In this document: positions 1 through 9,458 of the stretch, piece by piece
Position numbering within the stretch: the first letter of the stretch is position 1
How the letters are laid out: each line of letters begins with the position of its first letter
From: Mesobacillus subterraneus
GTDB taxonomy: Bacteria; Bacillota; Bacilli; Bacillales; Cytobacillaceae
Direction: 5' to 3'
Assembly: GCF_003937825.1 (NCBI RefSeq)
Contig: NZ_RSFW01000014.1
Coordinates: 62,001 to 126,000, forward strand
Length of the DNA stretch: 64,000 bases
Made by a program: the position numbers and the translations under genes
The notes under the pieces: generated by a model
What the model was told of the DNA's origin: nothing
Database searches by the model: none
Seen by the model: the letters and a program-made list of their open reading frames with translations, nothing else

Positions 1-278
1 ACCTCACTGAATGACACAGGAGATAAAGTTGGCCTCCCTGCTCTGGCTGCTTCTGACCTGCCAAGAATATACTCGGCATCTATGCTTTCTGCAAACTTTT
101 TCCCATCCAGATCCGGTGGATACGGGAAAATGACAGCCCGTGATTTTAACGCTGAAACGACCGTGGACGAAAAGCTGAGCACATCGACAATGATGACAAT
201 GTCCCCTCGTTCTGATGCCTCGCGGGCCCCGCGTCTTCCCCATTCCATTTTCACTTTAAAAGGAGCCTGGCTGAACAT
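1..278 (-). CDS. 2-phosphosulfolactate phosphatase family protein (ComB-like), N-terminal part
   Basis: The reverse strand is open from an ATG at 278 to the window edge, giving about 92 residues with no stop. The start follows a GAGGTGA ribosome site. After a short lead the protein reads EWGRRGAREASERGDIVIIV and then VDVLSFSSTVVSAL, the conserved N-terminal pattern of the ComB family, including the VDVLxFSST segment near the active site. Characterised ComB enzymes hydrolyse 2-phospho-3-sulfolactate in coenzyme M synthesis; in bacilli lacking that cofactor the homologues (YitC type) are linked to sulfolactate metabolism. Family assignment is by motif only and the C-terminal part lies outside the window. 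Confidence 0.72.
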   Translation of the reverse strand, partial: MFSQAPFKVKMEWGRRGAREASERGDIVIIVDVLSFSSTVVSALKSRAVIFPYPPDLDGKKFAESIDAEYILGRSEAARAGRPTLSPVSFSE

Positions 279-301
279 GAAACTCACCTCGTATTTTTTC
301 T

Positions 302-321
302 AACGAAAATATATTCTCGTT
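302..321. promoter_or_regulatory. Near-palindrome upstream of the ComB-like gene
   Basis: AACGAAAATATATTCTCGTT reads almost the same on both strands and lies 24 nt upstream of the ComB-like start codon. It may be an operator or part of a promoter. No regulator is recognised; this is symmetry only. Confidence 0.3.
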
Positions 322-607
322 TTACATGCCGATTCCTTCTCAGTGTTAAGCCCTATATGAAAATCTGTCTCTGGCTCATTATGAAACTTCAGCATGAGGG
401 ATAAAATGGAAATATCTAAAAGGACAGAAAAAATTTCTTGATTTTGCCCAAAAAATCATACAGCACCAAGTATAAATATGAAAAAATATCAATAAAACCG
501 AAAAAACTAGTTATTTTTTCCTATTATTATGTGTATAATCTGTTTTTGGGTGAATAAAATAGAATTTTTTTACAATCCTATTTTGCAATAATATTGGGGA
601 GGATTTT
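322..607. other. Intergenic region between divergent comB-like and RND genes
   Basis: AT-rich spacer. A TATAAT box at 534-539 without a good -35 is the best sigma-A candidate for the downstream RND gene, whose ribosome site GGGGAGGA lies at 596-603. No ORF with a ribosome site or other structured element was seen. Confidence 0.4.
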
Positions 608-3600
608 ATGAGTTTATTGAGATTCATTGTTCAAAGAAAAATTTTGGTCAGTTTAATGGTTGTATTAGTTTTATTGATTGGCAGCTTTTCAGTTTTAAAG
701 CTGGATAAAGAGCTCTTTCCATCAATAAAGATGGATGGTGCTTATGTGGAAATCTATGCCGGGGAGATGCCGGCAATTGAAGTGGAACGAACAATCACTG
801 CTCCGCTTGAAAAAAAGATCCTCGGAATTGAAGGCGTAGAGGAAGTCCTTTCGAGCAGCAACATCGGGAAAAGTTCCATGCAGCTCACGTTTGAACGGGG
901 ACTTGGTGAAGAAGTTTTCAAAGAAGTCGAGTCAGTGGTGAATTCCACAACCTCCGACATTAGCGGTGTCAAAGACGTGATGACAGGACAATTCGGCACA
1001 AGCCAGGCTTACGATTTTTTCATGGATGTTTCTGGCTCTGACATGGAGAAGATGACCGCCTTTGCCAAGAACACCCTGGAACCGAGGCTGGAAGCTCTGC
1101 CTGAAGTACATGATGTATTGCTGTCAGGCAGCCTGGAAAAAGAAGTGACTGTTGAGCTTAAGCGTGACGAACTTGCAAAAAATGGGCTGGACGCTGCACA
1201 GGTGATTGGTGCAATCCAGCAGGCAAACAATGAAGCAACCCTGGGCCAGCTGAACAATGAAACAAACTCTCCTTCCCTAAGATGGAATACACAGCTGGAA
1301 TCAGTTGAGAATGTTAAAAATTTGCAAATTCCGGCAGCGAGCGGTTTTATCAAATTATCACAGATTGCGGACGTAAAATTACAGCCGCTCGAAAGCTCCT
1401 CATTCGTTTGGAAAAACGGCTCAAAGGATTTCATTTTTGTCCAGGTAGGCAGAGTAGCCGATGCCACACAAATCGAGATGGCAGAAGCGGTACGTGCAGA
1501 AATCAAACAAATCCGCGAAGAAGGATTGGTCAGCGGCGTTGAATTGAACGAAATGGTCGCCCAGGCGGATTATGTCAAGGACTCGATTGATGGCGTGACG
1601 AGCAATATCCTGATTGGTGCCGCTATTGCCGTTGCTATCCTGATGCTGTTCTTGAGAAATATCCGCGCAACATTGATTGTCGGTTTATCAATTCCAACAT
1701 CCGTACTGCTCACTTTCGCTTCGATGTGGGTTTTTGGTTACAGCTTTAATATGCTGACACTGATTGGCCTTGGACTTGGAATCGGAATGATGGTCGATTC
1801 ATCCATCGTTATCCTTGAATCCATTTACCGTAAAAAAGAGCTTGGCATCAAGAATATGGAGGCAGTCATTCAAGGAACGAAGGATGTAGCTACAGCTGTA
1901 CTGGCTTCAATGCTGACGACGATTGTCGTTTTCGTGCCGATTGGCCTGCTTGGCGGGGAGATGGGCTCGTTCATGATCATCCTTTCCGTTGTCGTCGCCA
2001 TCACACTCATTAGCTCTGTCATTGTTTCGTTCACGCTGATTCCTTCTCTATCCGAGAAGTTCCTGAAGCTGAAAAAGAAAGAAAAAACCAACCAAGAAGG
2101 TAATCTTGTACGCGGATACAGCAAAATGATTTCCTGGACCATCAAGAAAAAACGCCACAGCTTTGCTGTCATCGGCCTGTTCTTCCTTATGCTCGTCGGT
2201 TCCCTTATGCTGGTGACAAAAATTCCAATGACCATCATGCCTGATATGATGAACAGATATGCTGAGCTTATGGTGACCGTTGAACCTGGTCTAAGCCTGG
2301 AAGAAAAACAGGAAATCGTAAGTGAGATGAACAAAGCATTAGATGAGATTCAAGATGTTGAATCAAACTATGTAATGGATAACGGCAACATGTTGTATAC
2401 GATCATCAACATGACAAAAGGCGATGAAATAACAAGAGAACAAAAAGATGTAAATGAAGAAATTTTCAAGTCATTAAGAAGCCTTGAAGGGAAGGTTCCT
2501 TTGAAGAGCGCTGTGGCAGCCATGTCTGGAGGCGGGGGTTCCCCTGTTCAAATCAATATTTCAGGTGAAAGCTTTGATGAACTCCAGTCCATTGCTGATG
2601 GGTTTATAGAAGAGCTTAAGTCTATTGAAGGAATTGTTGCGGTTGAAAACTCGATTGAAAGGACCTCTGTTGAACAGGTCGTCCAGCTGAAAGAGTCTGA
2701 AATTGAAGAAGCAGGATTGTCCCATCCTCAGATCAAGCAATTCATCGAGCAGGCCTTTTTACAGATGCCTGTGGGTGAACTGAAAATCAATGAGGAAAAC
2801 GTTCCGTTAAAAGTGAAGTGGGATGAAGAGATGGCAACCAAATCCGCTCTGCTGGATTTGAAAGTCCCGACCCCCTCAGGTGAGAAAAAGTTATCTGAGT
2901 TCATCTCATTGAAGAGTGTCGAAAATCCGAACGAAATTTCCCACAAGGATGGCGAAAGGTACATCTCGATCTCAGCAGATATTGAAGGAAAAGACCTTGG
3001 CACCATCAACCGTGAAGTCCAGAAGCTGATGGACCGGTATGACGTGCCAGCAGGCTACAGCATCGCACCTGCTGGCGATCTCGAAAAGCAGCAGGAACTG
3101 GTTCAGGATATGATTCTGATCCTTGCGATTTCCATCTTCCTTGTCTACCTGGTCATGGCCGTCCAGTTCAATCATCTTGGCCACCCGCTGATCGTCATGT
3201 CTGTCATTCCAATGACCATCGTCGGCGTCATACTTGGATTATTCCTGACCCAGCAAGAATTAAGCATCATGTCTGGAATGGGTATCATCATGCTGATCGG
3301 GATTGTCCTGAATAACGCAATTTTGCTGATTGACCGCACGAATCAACTGCGCAACGAGGGCCATTCAGTAGAGGAAGCCCTTGTCGAAGCAGGCAAAAAC
3401 CGCATCCGACCGATCCTGATGACCACCCTGACAACTGTTGGCGGCATGCTCCCGCTGGCCTTGGCTTCAGGAGGATCAGGCAACTACCAGGCGCCAATGG
3501 CAACAGCCATCATCGCCGGTTTGAGCTTCGCCACCCTGATTACTCTGCTGCTGATCCCGGCTGTATACCGCATCTTCACGCGGAGTGCAGTCAAACGCAG

Positions 3601-3667
3601 CTGGTTCAGCCGGAAAGCCAGGAAAAATAACAGCACGGCAAATCCTGTTCCAGAAGCATTGAGCTAG
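608..3667 (+). CDS. RND family efflux permease (AcrB/SwrC type)
   Basis: A 1019-residue inner-membrane transporter of the hydrophobe/amphiphile efflux RND family. It has the expected two-fold layout: TM1 near residues 11-30, a large extracytoplasmic porter domain, a TM2-6 block around 330-490, then a repeat with TM7 near 515 and TM8-12 at 835-990. The internal segment GLGLGIGMMVDSSIVILESI contains the TM4 acidic residue used for proton coupling. It resembles B. subtilis SwrC (surfactin export) but is divergent, so the substrate is unknown. The start follows GGGGAGGA. No membrane-fusion or outer-membrane partner is adjacent, as is usual in Gram-positives. A strong terminator follows directly. 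Confidence 0.88.
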   Translation: MSLLRFIVQRKILVSLMVVLVLLIGSFSVLKLDKELFPSIKMDGAYVEIYAGEMPAIEVERTITAPLEKKILGIEGVEEVLSSSNIGKSSMQLTFERGLGEEVFKEVESVVNSTTSDISGVKDVMTGQFGTSQAYDFFMDVSGSDMEKMTAFAKNTLEPRLEALPEVHDVLLSGSLEKEVTVELKRDELAKNGLDAAQVIGAIQQANNEATLGQLNNETNSPSLRWNTQLESVENVKNLQIPAASGFIKLSQIADVKLQPLESSSFVWKNGSKDFIFVQVGRVADATQIEMAEAVRAEIKQIREEGLVSGVELNEMVAQADYVKDSIDGVTSNILIGAAIAVAILMLFLRNIRATLIVGLSIPTSVLLTFASMWVFGYSFNMLTLIGLGLGIGMMVDSSIVILESIYRKKELGIKNMEAVIQGTKDVATAVLASMLTTIVVFVPIGLLGGEMGSFMIILSVVVAITLISSVIVSFTLIPSLSEKFLKLKKKEKTNQEGNLVRGYSKMISWTIKKKRHSFAVIGLFFLMLVGSLMLVTKIPMTIMPDMMNRYAELMVTVEPGLSLEEKQEIVSEMNKALDEIQDVESNYVMDNGNMLYTIINMTKGDEITREQKDVNEEIFKSLRSLEGKVPLKSAVAAMSGGGGSPVQINISGESFDELQSIADGFIEELKSIEGIVAVENSIERTSVEQVVQLKESEIEEAGLSHPQIKQFIEQAFLQMPVGELKINEENVPLKVKWDEEMATKSALLDLKVPTPSGEKKLSEFISLKSVENPNEISHKDGERYISISADIEGKDLGTINREVQKLMDRYDVPAGYSIAPAGDLEKQQELVQDMILILAISIFLVYLVMAVQFNHLGHPLIVMSVIPMTIVGVILGLFLTQQELSIMSGMGIIMLIGIVLNNAILLIDRTNQLRNEGHSVEEALVEAGKNRIRPILMTTLTTVGGMLPLALASGGSGNYQAPMATAIIAGLSFATLITLLLIPAVYRIFTRSAVKRSWFSRKARKNNSTANPVPEALS

Positions 3668-3671
3668 GATT

Positions 3672-3708
3672 AAAAAAGCAAAGCGAATTGGATTCGCTTT
3701 GCTTTTTT
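3672..3708. terminator. Bidirectional intrinsic terminator
   Basis: Stem AAAGCAAAGCGAAT / ATTCGCTTTGCTTT with a T-run on each strand. It separates the convergent RND and phospholipase D genes. Confidence 0.9.
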
Positions 3709-3711
3709 GTA

Positions 3712-5646
3712 TTATTGCAATGTACCCCCAGCTTGAATGTATCGGGCATTGAATTCCTGTACGAACTGATTGGTAATTGCGGCGTCATGGATGATCAGCA
3801 TGTTTTCATCGTTTACATTGTTGCCGTTGTTACTCCAGTTGGTTGACCCTACTATAACTGTAGGATCACTGTCCGTATCGGCATCAATCAGCATGGTTTT
3901 GCTGTGGAGCTTACGAGCTTCTGCATCTTTATAAACGGGCGCTGGATTGTTCCAGCGTGTGTTCGGGTTATTGGCGCTTGTTTGTGAAGCCGTACGGCCC
4001 GTCATATCAACACTTGCAGACCACCACTGGTTCCAGAAATCGGAATCGAACAATCCTTTTACATCAAATCCAGTCAGATTCCCCTCCATATCATTATATG
4101 AACCTTCCCATTTATTCTTAAGTTCATCAACGAGCTTCTGTTCACTCCATGCGAAAATCGAAAAGTATGTATTGTAGTCAGCTTCGTTACGAATCAAGTC
4201 GGCCATTTTACCAACAGCATTATCACCTGCTGAAAAATAAATCTCCACCTTTTTTCCATTGATATCAATGATGTGTGTCGTGTTGTCCGTTTTCCGCGTG
4301 CTGAAGTTCGAAGCAACAGGGTCAGGCTCTAATAAATGACTGCCCCACATTTCATTAAATTCCGTTTCATAGATACCTGCGAGCTGAGGCCAATTGACTT
4401 CAACAATATGATTCTGGTTGCCGTCAAGGATGCCATTTTGCATATTTTCTTCAGTGCCATACAGACCTGTGATGGTAAAGTTCCAGGTACCCGTAAAAAC
4501 CCAGCGGTTATCTACTATAGCAAATTTATTATGCATTTGGTTACCAGGACCATAATAGCTTCCTGCTGCTTTAGCCTCTGCATCGACAAACAGGCGGCCT
4601 GTGGTCTCACTATTCCCTACATTCACCGTTACTTGCTTAATATCATCCGCACTTGCCGGCAATCCTTTAGCCGTTCTTTTTTCTTGATCCTCGAGCGCAA
4701 ACATCGGGGAATCGGAAAAAACAGTGATGTCATCTGCTGTGCCAATTTTCCCATCCTGCCCGCGAACCATTTTTTCAAGATACATCCGCATCACTTCAAA
4801 GCGTTCAGCGTAATGAGGATCTGCTGCATCCTTTGAGTCAGCAATGACACGGACATCAATCCCCTGGGCTGCCTTCTGTACCAAGGTATCAACCACTCGT
4901 GGAAGGTTGATTTCATATGTAGCAAAATCAATGCTTTTTGTAGCCGATTTGAGCCTGTTGATTAATACATCTTCAAAATTTACATTATAGTTCGCTTCGT
5001 TACCTGGCGATGCATACTGCGGGAAGGCGCACTTATTAAAATAAACATTTATGGCCCCTTCAGTCTCGTTTACATTATTAAGTCGCTGTGTCCTGTCACC
5101 GCATACGCTCGGGGCTTCAGGAGAAGGTGTACCGCCACCTGCATCTCCACCCGATCCGCCTCCATCAGTCCCGGTTGAATTGAACGCTTTTGGTGTTCCA
5201 AATCCATCTGCATAGCTTGCATTGGCAGTCGCCCAATTGGATGAATCCAATCCAGAAACGGCTGGGTCAATCCGTTCCATCGTTGCCTTTTTCGTATTGT
5301 CTCCACCATACCAGGAGTCAACTTCATCGACGACAGTCCCCGATGCATCCAACAGTTTCAGATGCTCAGCTGAATTTCCCAGTGTGCCGCTATATATAAG
5401 GTCTGCTTCTATCTCCGTTACCGATTGGTCATCTGTTTTTTCAAGTAAGAAATAGCCATTGGCTGGGATTGTCCCGCTTAGCGGAATTGCAGGCGCTCCG
5501 TCGACTGCGTTCAGGTGCCAACCGTCAAGGACTACATCAGACCCGGAATTGTTATAAAGCTCAATCCATTCATCACTATAGCTCTTGTTCGTCCCCATCC
5601 AGGCAATCTCACTGATGACCACCTTTGCATTCTCAGCTGCATTCAC
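3712..5646 (-). CDS. Secreted lamin-tail domain / phospholipase D-like protein, 5' end frameshifted
   Basis: The open frame gives 644 residues starting at a GTG. Residues about 5-115 form a lamin-tail domain (AKVVISEIAWMG, SDEWIELYN, LDGWHL), often found on secreted nucleases. A Gly/Ser linker follows. The C-terminal two thirds is a phospholipase D-type domain with both HKD motifs: HNKFAIVD followed by GTWN, and HSKTMLID followed by GSTNWS. Such enzymes cleave phosphodiester bonds in DNA or lipids. The frame has no convincing ribosome site; a ribosome site and a signal-peptide-like start lie just upstream in another frame (5643-5729). Either an indel has separated the signal peptide from the mature protein or the assembly has an error there. 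Substrate is not known. Confidence 0.8.
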   Translation of the reverse strand: MNAAENAKVVISEIAWMGTNKSYSDEWIELYNNSGSDVVLDGWHLNAVDGAPAIPLSGTIPANGYFLLEKTDDQSVTEIEADLIYSGTLGNSAEHLKLLDASGTVVDEVDSWYGGDNTKKATMERIDPAVSGLDSSNWATANASYADGFGTPKAFNSTGTDGGGSGGDAGGGTPSPEAPSVCGDRTQRLNNVNETEGAINVYFNKCAFPQYASPGNEANYNVNFEDVLINRLKSATKSIDFATYEINLPRVVDTLVQKAAQGIDVRVIADSKDAADPHYAERFEVMRMYLEKMVRGQDGKIGTADDITVFSDSPMFALEDQEKRTAKGLPASADDIKQVTVNVGNSETTGRLFVDAEAKAAGSYYGPGNQMHNKFAIVDNRWVFTGTWNFTITGLYGTEENMQNGILDGNQNHIVEVNWPQLAGIYETEFNEMWGSHLLEPDPVASNFSTRKTDNTTHIIDINGKKVEIYFSAGDNAVGKMADLIRNEADYNTYFSIFAWSEQKLVDELKNKWEGSYNDMEGNLTGFDVKGLFDSDFWNQWWSASVDMTGRTASQTSANNPNTRWNNPAPVYKDAEARKLHSKTMLIDADTDSDPTVIVGSTNWSNNGNNVNDENMLIIHDAAITNQFVQEFNARYIQAGGTLQ

Positions 5647-5729
5647 TGTTGGACGCTTTTCATGAATGATGGGTAAAGAGTTGAAAACAATAAGATCATT
5701 ACGGTTAATAAAGAATTCAATTTCTTCAA
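5643..5729 (-). pseudogene. Out-of-frame signal peptide belonging to the phospholipase D-like gene
   Basis: A GGAGG ribosome site 8 nt upstream of a TTG start gives LKKLNSLLTVMILLFSTLYP, a positively charged then hydrophobic secretion signal. The frame reaches TGA at 5643, four bases inside the start of the long open frame. One extra base, for example in the A-run at the ATGAAAAGC or the T-run of TTGTTTTC, would join it to the mature protein. This is the most likely authentic translation start of the gene. Confidence 0.6.
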
Positions 5730-5905
5730 CTTAACTACCTCCTCAAAAATAAATCCAAGATAATCATAATGTAAAAATGTTGTCGAAATATGATGAAAAT
5801 GTAAATAATGCGAAAAATGAATCTTTTTGAGGAGTTTAATCAACCTGTAATTTTCCCAATCAAACAATTGACCCAAAAAACTGCCAGCATGTTCCCAAGT
5901 ATAAT

Positions 5906-5935
5906 AAAAAAAACGATTCCAGCTAAATGGAATCG
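5906..5935 (-). terminator. Intrinsic terminator after the ynfA remnant
   Basis: Stem CGATTCCA / TGGAATCG followed on the reverse strand by eight T residues. Confidence 0.8.
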
Positions 5936-5985
5936 CTGTTAACTATTATATTGAGGATTTCTTGCCGAAACAAAACGCTATTCTA

Positions 5986-6305
5986 TCACCTCGGCGCCAA
6001 AAGCACGATGGAAACGCCGATCAATCGGATTCCAGCGCCAAGCCAACCAAATAAATCCAGGGCTTTCTTTTCGATTCCCTATCCCCAAAGGACTGCAAGG
6101 ATGATAATGACTCCGCCATATGCTGCATACACCCTGCCAAAGGTCGGGAAGTTTTGCAGTGTAGGGATGACTCCGTACAGAATGAGGATGCCGTTGCCCA
6201 GTAATCCGTACCAATAAGGCTTCCCTTCGCGAATCCACAGCCAGACAAGATAGCCTCCGCCGATTTCCGCCAGTCCGGCGCGATAAATAATAGTATAGCC
6301 AGAAT
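5986..6305 (-). pseudogene. ynfA: YnfA/UPF0060 family membrane protein, degraded
   Basis: Conceptual translation across frames recovers a YnfA protein: LAILLFIA, then [58 protein letters not shown], and the C-terminal GIRLIGVSIVLLAPR. Three lesions are visible. The expected ATG after the GGAGGTGG ribosome site (6311-6318) is ATT. About two extra bases (GC) near 6286 shift the frame after LLFIA. A TAG replaces the expected tryptophan codon after LWG. YnfA proteins are about 107-residue, four-helix membrane proteins related to small drug exporters. Three independent lesions make a sequencing artefact unlikely, so it is probably a true pseudogene. Confidence 0.75.
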
Positions 6306-6343
6306 CTTAACCACCTCCAATCACTTTTACAGGTAATAATCGG

Positions 6344-7006
6344 TTATCCCCCAATCTCCTGGATCTGTTCAGAAGGATAAATCGTTACTCCACTCCTATT
6401 CAACTGTGCGGCACGATACATGGCAGAAGCCACCGTCTTTCCTTCAATCGCTCTATATTTCTTGAAAGGGCCTGCAAAGAGGAATGGTACTTTCGTAAAA
6501 ATAGCAGCAGCCGCCTTTTCTCCAAACCTGAACTCCTCCCTTTCGCCCAGCAGGAGCGAAGGGCGGAAGATCGCTGTTGTTTCAAAAGGTATCTGTTTGA
6601 TTTCCTCTTCAAGTTTTCCTTTCATTTTAGAATAGAAAATCGGCGAATTCGGATCAGCATTCATCGAACTGACCAGCAAAAATCTCTTTGCTTCCTGTGA
6701 GCTGGCCAATCTGGCAATCGCTACAGGATAATCAACGTCGATTTTCCACATTGCTTCCTGAGTCTTGGCCTTTTTAATGGTTGTGCCGAGGCAGCAGAAT
6801 ACATCATCCACTGCAAAACTCTCTATATATTGATCCAGGCGATCGAAGTCCACGATTTTTTCTTCCAGCTTAGGATGAGCATTTTCCAACGGCCTTCTCA
6901 CAATGGCGATTACCTTTTCATATTCGCTCCCATTCAAAAGAAAATGAAGCAGTTCCTTTCCAATCAATCCGGTCGAACCGGCAATTAACGCCGTTTTTCC
7001 TGCCAA
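6344..7006 (-). CDS. NAD(P)-binding oxidoreductase, HTATIP2/atypical SDR type
   Basis: A 220-residue Rossmann-fold protein. The N-terminus KTALIAGSTGLIGKELL carries the GxxGxxG dinucleotide site, and VFCCLGTTIKKA plus LLVSSMNADPNSPIFYSKMK give the YxxxK-like active-site region of atypical short-chain dehydrogenases such as HTATIP2. Substrate is unknown. It lies on the reverse strand between the ynfA remnant and the glutamate synthase-like gene, separated from the latter by that gene's terminator, so it is probably its own transcription unit. Confidence 0.8.
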   Translation of the reverse strand: MAGKTALIAGSTGLIGKELLHFLLNGSEYEKVIAIVRRPLENAHPKLEEKIVDFDRLDQYIESFAVDDVFCCLGTTIKKAKTQEAMWKIDVDYPVAIARLASSQEAKRFLLVSSMNADPNSPIFYSKMKGKLEEEIKQIPFETTAIFRPSLLLGEREEFRFGEKAAAAIFTKVPFLFAGPFKKYRAIEGKTVASAMYRAAQLNRSGVTIYPSEQIQEIGG

Positions 7007-7068
7007 TTACAAAACCCCCTGGCAAAATAGTTTTATCATTATTATTTCACAAAAAATCTTTTAGTCTA

Positions 7069-7103
7069 CAAAAAAACCTGCCCGATGTTTCTGAGGGCAG
7101 GTT
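7069..7103 (-). terminator. Intrinsic terminator
   Basis: Stem AACCTGCCC / GGGCAGGTT with a T-run on the reverse strand, just after the FMN-binding glutamate synthase-like gene. Confidence 0.85.
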
Positions 7104-7108
7104 TCGTT

Positions 7109-8725
7109 CTAATCAATCTTCCGTTCTTTTTGCATTTGTGTCCTTCTGGCTGCGATGATTAAATTCTCAACTGGAGAGACACGGCCCAATTCGTCTTTGT
7201 GGACGATATGCTTCCGTTCGAACTTTGTTGGGCTATCCAGGCCTGCTGCGGCGGCCAGGTTATACAGGCCTTCACGGAGAGAAACGATATAGTTGCAGAC
7301 CCGGTACATCTTCTCGTCCACCACCAGGCCGTCCTGAAGCTTCTTATCCGTAGTCGCAACTCCGGCCGGGCATGTATTCGTGTGGCAAACCTGCGCCATG
7401 ATGCAGCCGACGCTGATCATCATCCCTCGGGCGATGTTCACAAGGTCTGCTCCCATTGCCAGCGCAATTGCGACCTTATCAGGCGTAACCAATTTCCCTG
7501 ACGCTATCAGTTTCACCCTGTCCCTGATTCCGTATTGGCGCAGCATTTCATCCACTACCGGGAGGGCTGAATGGATCGGCAGCCCGACAGTGTCTGCGAG
7601 TTCCTGGTAAGTCGCACCGGTTCCGCCTTCGCCTCCATCGACCGTGATGAAATCCGGGCCTTTTCCGCTCTCCTTCATATAAGAAATCATGTTTTCCAGT
7701 GCGTCCATGTCGCCGACGACAATCTTGATTCCAACCGGCTTTCCTCCTACCGAGCGCAATTCTTCAATCCACTCAAACATCGAAGGCACATCGCTGAATT
7801 CATAAAATCGATTCGGACTGTTGATGGTCTTCCCGACTTCAACAAGGCGGATCCTGGCGATTTCCTCGGTTACTTTTTCCCCTTCAACATGGCCGCCGCG
7901 CGTCTTTGCACCCTGGGCCAGCTTAATCTCGAAGGCTTTTACCTGAGGCATTTCACTTTTCTTCTTGAACTCTTCCCATGAAAACTCACCGCTTGGCTTA
8001 CGGACGCCAAAGAGGTCCGGCCCGATTTGCATGATGATATCAGGGTTTCCGACTAGGTGATGGTTGGATAATCCGCCTTCCCCTGAATTCATCCATGTCC
8101 CTCCTGCCAGTCCCAGGCCCTTTGAGAGTGCCTGGATGGCTCTTTCACCAAGTGCCCCGTAACTCATTGCCGACTGACCGACCTGGCCTTTCACCCTGAA
8201 AGGATAACGGCACGAATGCTCTCCCAGGACAACTGCATCGTCATCCTGCAAAAGATATGGATCCACCAGTTTTTCCTCACTATGTTCCTTTCTTGTAAAA
8301 AGGCCTTCACCATCAATCTTATAAACTCTCGTCTTTATCTTATCCGCATTATCGACCTTCATCTCATCTGTCAGCTTCGGGAACAGCGTATTCCTGATGT
8401 AAAAGCCCTCTGCATCGAAATCACGCAGCGACCCGAACCCGATTAATCTCTCCTTATACTTCCCTGCCTTTACGACATCCTGGTATTCCTTCCTTGAAAA
8501 AGGTTTCCCTTCATTATCAGCGTTGAATAAATACTGCCTTAGCTCCGGGCCGATATGCTCGGTAAAATAACGAACCTTTCCGATCACAGGGAAATTCCTT
8601 AGGATGGAATGCTGCTTTTGCCTGTCATCTTTAAAATATAAGTAGATAAAGAGAAGGACAGGAACAAGGATAATCAGCGTGATGAAGATGAACAGGCCAA
8701 TCACTAAGTAGTCTGTCAAACCCAT
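7109..8725 (-). CDS. yerD: FMN-binding glutamate synthase family protein (YerD-like)
   Basis: A 538-residue protein with an N-terminal membrane segment (about residues 5-30, LVIGLFIFITLIILVPVLLF) and a glutamate synthase central/FMN-binding alpha/beta barrel. Diagnostic stretches are GEGGLSNHH, QGAKTRGGHV, DGGEGGTGATYQEL (FMN and 2-oxoglutarate region), LVNIARGMMISVGCI and CHTNTCPAGV, the cysteine cluster of this family. It lacks the N-terminal glutamine amidotransferase domain of true GltB, so its reaction is unproven. Length matches B. subtilis YerD (about 525). The start lies 15 nt after the stop of the SDR gene at 8741-9370, so the two are probably co-transcribed. Confidence 0.88.
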   Translation of the reverse strand: MGLTDYLVIGLFIFITLIILVPVLLFIYLYFKDDRQKQHSILRNFPVIGKVRYFTEHIGPELRQYLFNADNEGKPFSRKEYQDVVKAGKYKERLIGFGSLRDFDAEGFYIRNTLFPKLTDEMKVDNADKIKTRVYKIDGEGLFTRKEHSEEKLVDPYLLQDDDAVVLGEHSCRYPFRVKGQVGQSAMSYGALGERAIQALSKGLGLAGGTWMNSGEGGLSNHHLVGNPDIIMQIGPDLFGVRKPSGEFSWEEFKKKSEMPQVKAFEIKLAQGAKTRGGHVEGEKVTEEIARIRLVEVGKTINSPNRFYEFSDVPSMFEWIEELRSVGGKPVGIKIVVGDMDALENMISYMKESGKGPDFITVDGGEGGTGATYQELADTVGLPIHSALPVVDEMLRQYGIRDRVKLIASGKLVTPDKVAIALAMGADLVNIARGMMISVGCIMAQVCHTNTCPAGVATTDKKLQDGLVVDEKMYRVCNYIVSLREGLYNLAAAAGLDSPTKFERKHIVHKDELGRVSPVENLIIAARRTQMQKERKID

Positions 8726-8740
8726 TAAAATCCTCCTTTC

Positions 8741-9370
8741 CTATAATGAAGCAAGCGCTTTCGAAACTGTCGTATCCCCATCCGCCACTTCAAACGTTTT
8801 GTTGAAGGTTGCCTCGATTTCAAGCGATTGGACAAGAACTTCCGCAAGGTCTTCACGGGGGATTTCCAGCTCTGCTGATTCCAATGTTACCGCTGCTGAT
8901 ACTTTTCCATTGCCTGGCTTATCGGTTAACGCACCAGGCTGCACAACAGTATATGTCAGCTTCGACTGCCTTAGTAATTCATCGGGCATTTCTTTCGCAG
9001 CAATTTCACGGCTTTCATCTCCAATCGACTCATTGGCCGTGACAGCACTAAGCATCACAAAACGTTTGACTCCCTGTCTTTCCGCTTCTTTTACCGTCTC
9101 AATGACTGACTGATGGTCCACCATGACCGTCCTTCCTGAAGATCCCTTTGGACTGATCCCGGTAAGGTAAATGGCGGCTTCGTATCCCTCGAAAAGAGTT
9201 GGCAGCAAGCGTTCTTCATATACCACGACTTCGGCCGCTCCGCGTTTTTTAAGCAGGCCGATTTGGTTTTCATTTCCTACAACAGCACAGGATTTATATC
9301 CATTCTTCAGCAGCCTGCTGACAACATGCTCACCCACACTGCCATGTGCACCAAACACGATGACTTTCAT
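8741..9370 (-). CDS. NAD(P)H-binding SDR family oxidoreductase (YhfK-like)
   Basis: A 209-residue Rossmann protein with MKVIVFGAHGSVGEHVV as the nucleotide-binding loop, VKRFVMLSAVTANES in the middle and YTVVQPGALTD near the active-site region. This is the NAD(P)H-binding, NmrA/YhfK-like group; a clear catalytic YxxxK is not obvious, so some members act as redox sensors rather than enzymes. GGAGGGGAACGG precedes the ATG. It is the first gene of a likely two-gene operon with the yerD-like gene. Confidence 0.8.
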   Translation of the reverse strand: MKVIVFGAHGSVGEHVVSRLLKNGYKSCAVVGNENQIGLLKKRGAAEVVVYEERLLPTLFEGYEAAIYLTGISPKGSSGRTVMVDHQSVIETVKEAERQGVKRFVMLSAVTANESIGDESREIAAKEMPDELLRQSKLTYTVVQPGALTDKPGNGKVSAAVTLESAELEIPREDLAEVLVQSLEIEATFNKTFEVADGDTTVSKALASL

Positions 9371-9406
9371 CCGTTCCCCTCCTTTGGTTAACCAGGATAA
9401 GTTTTT

Positions 9407-9445
9407 AAAAAAAGAGAAACAGATAAAATCCGTTTCTCTTTTTTC
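9407..9445 (-). terminator. Intrinsic terminator after catalase
   Basis: Stem AGAGAAAC / GTTTCTCT flanked by T-runs on both strands; ends the catalase transcript. Confidence 0.8.
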
Positions 9446-9458
9446 CGTCTGTCACTAA

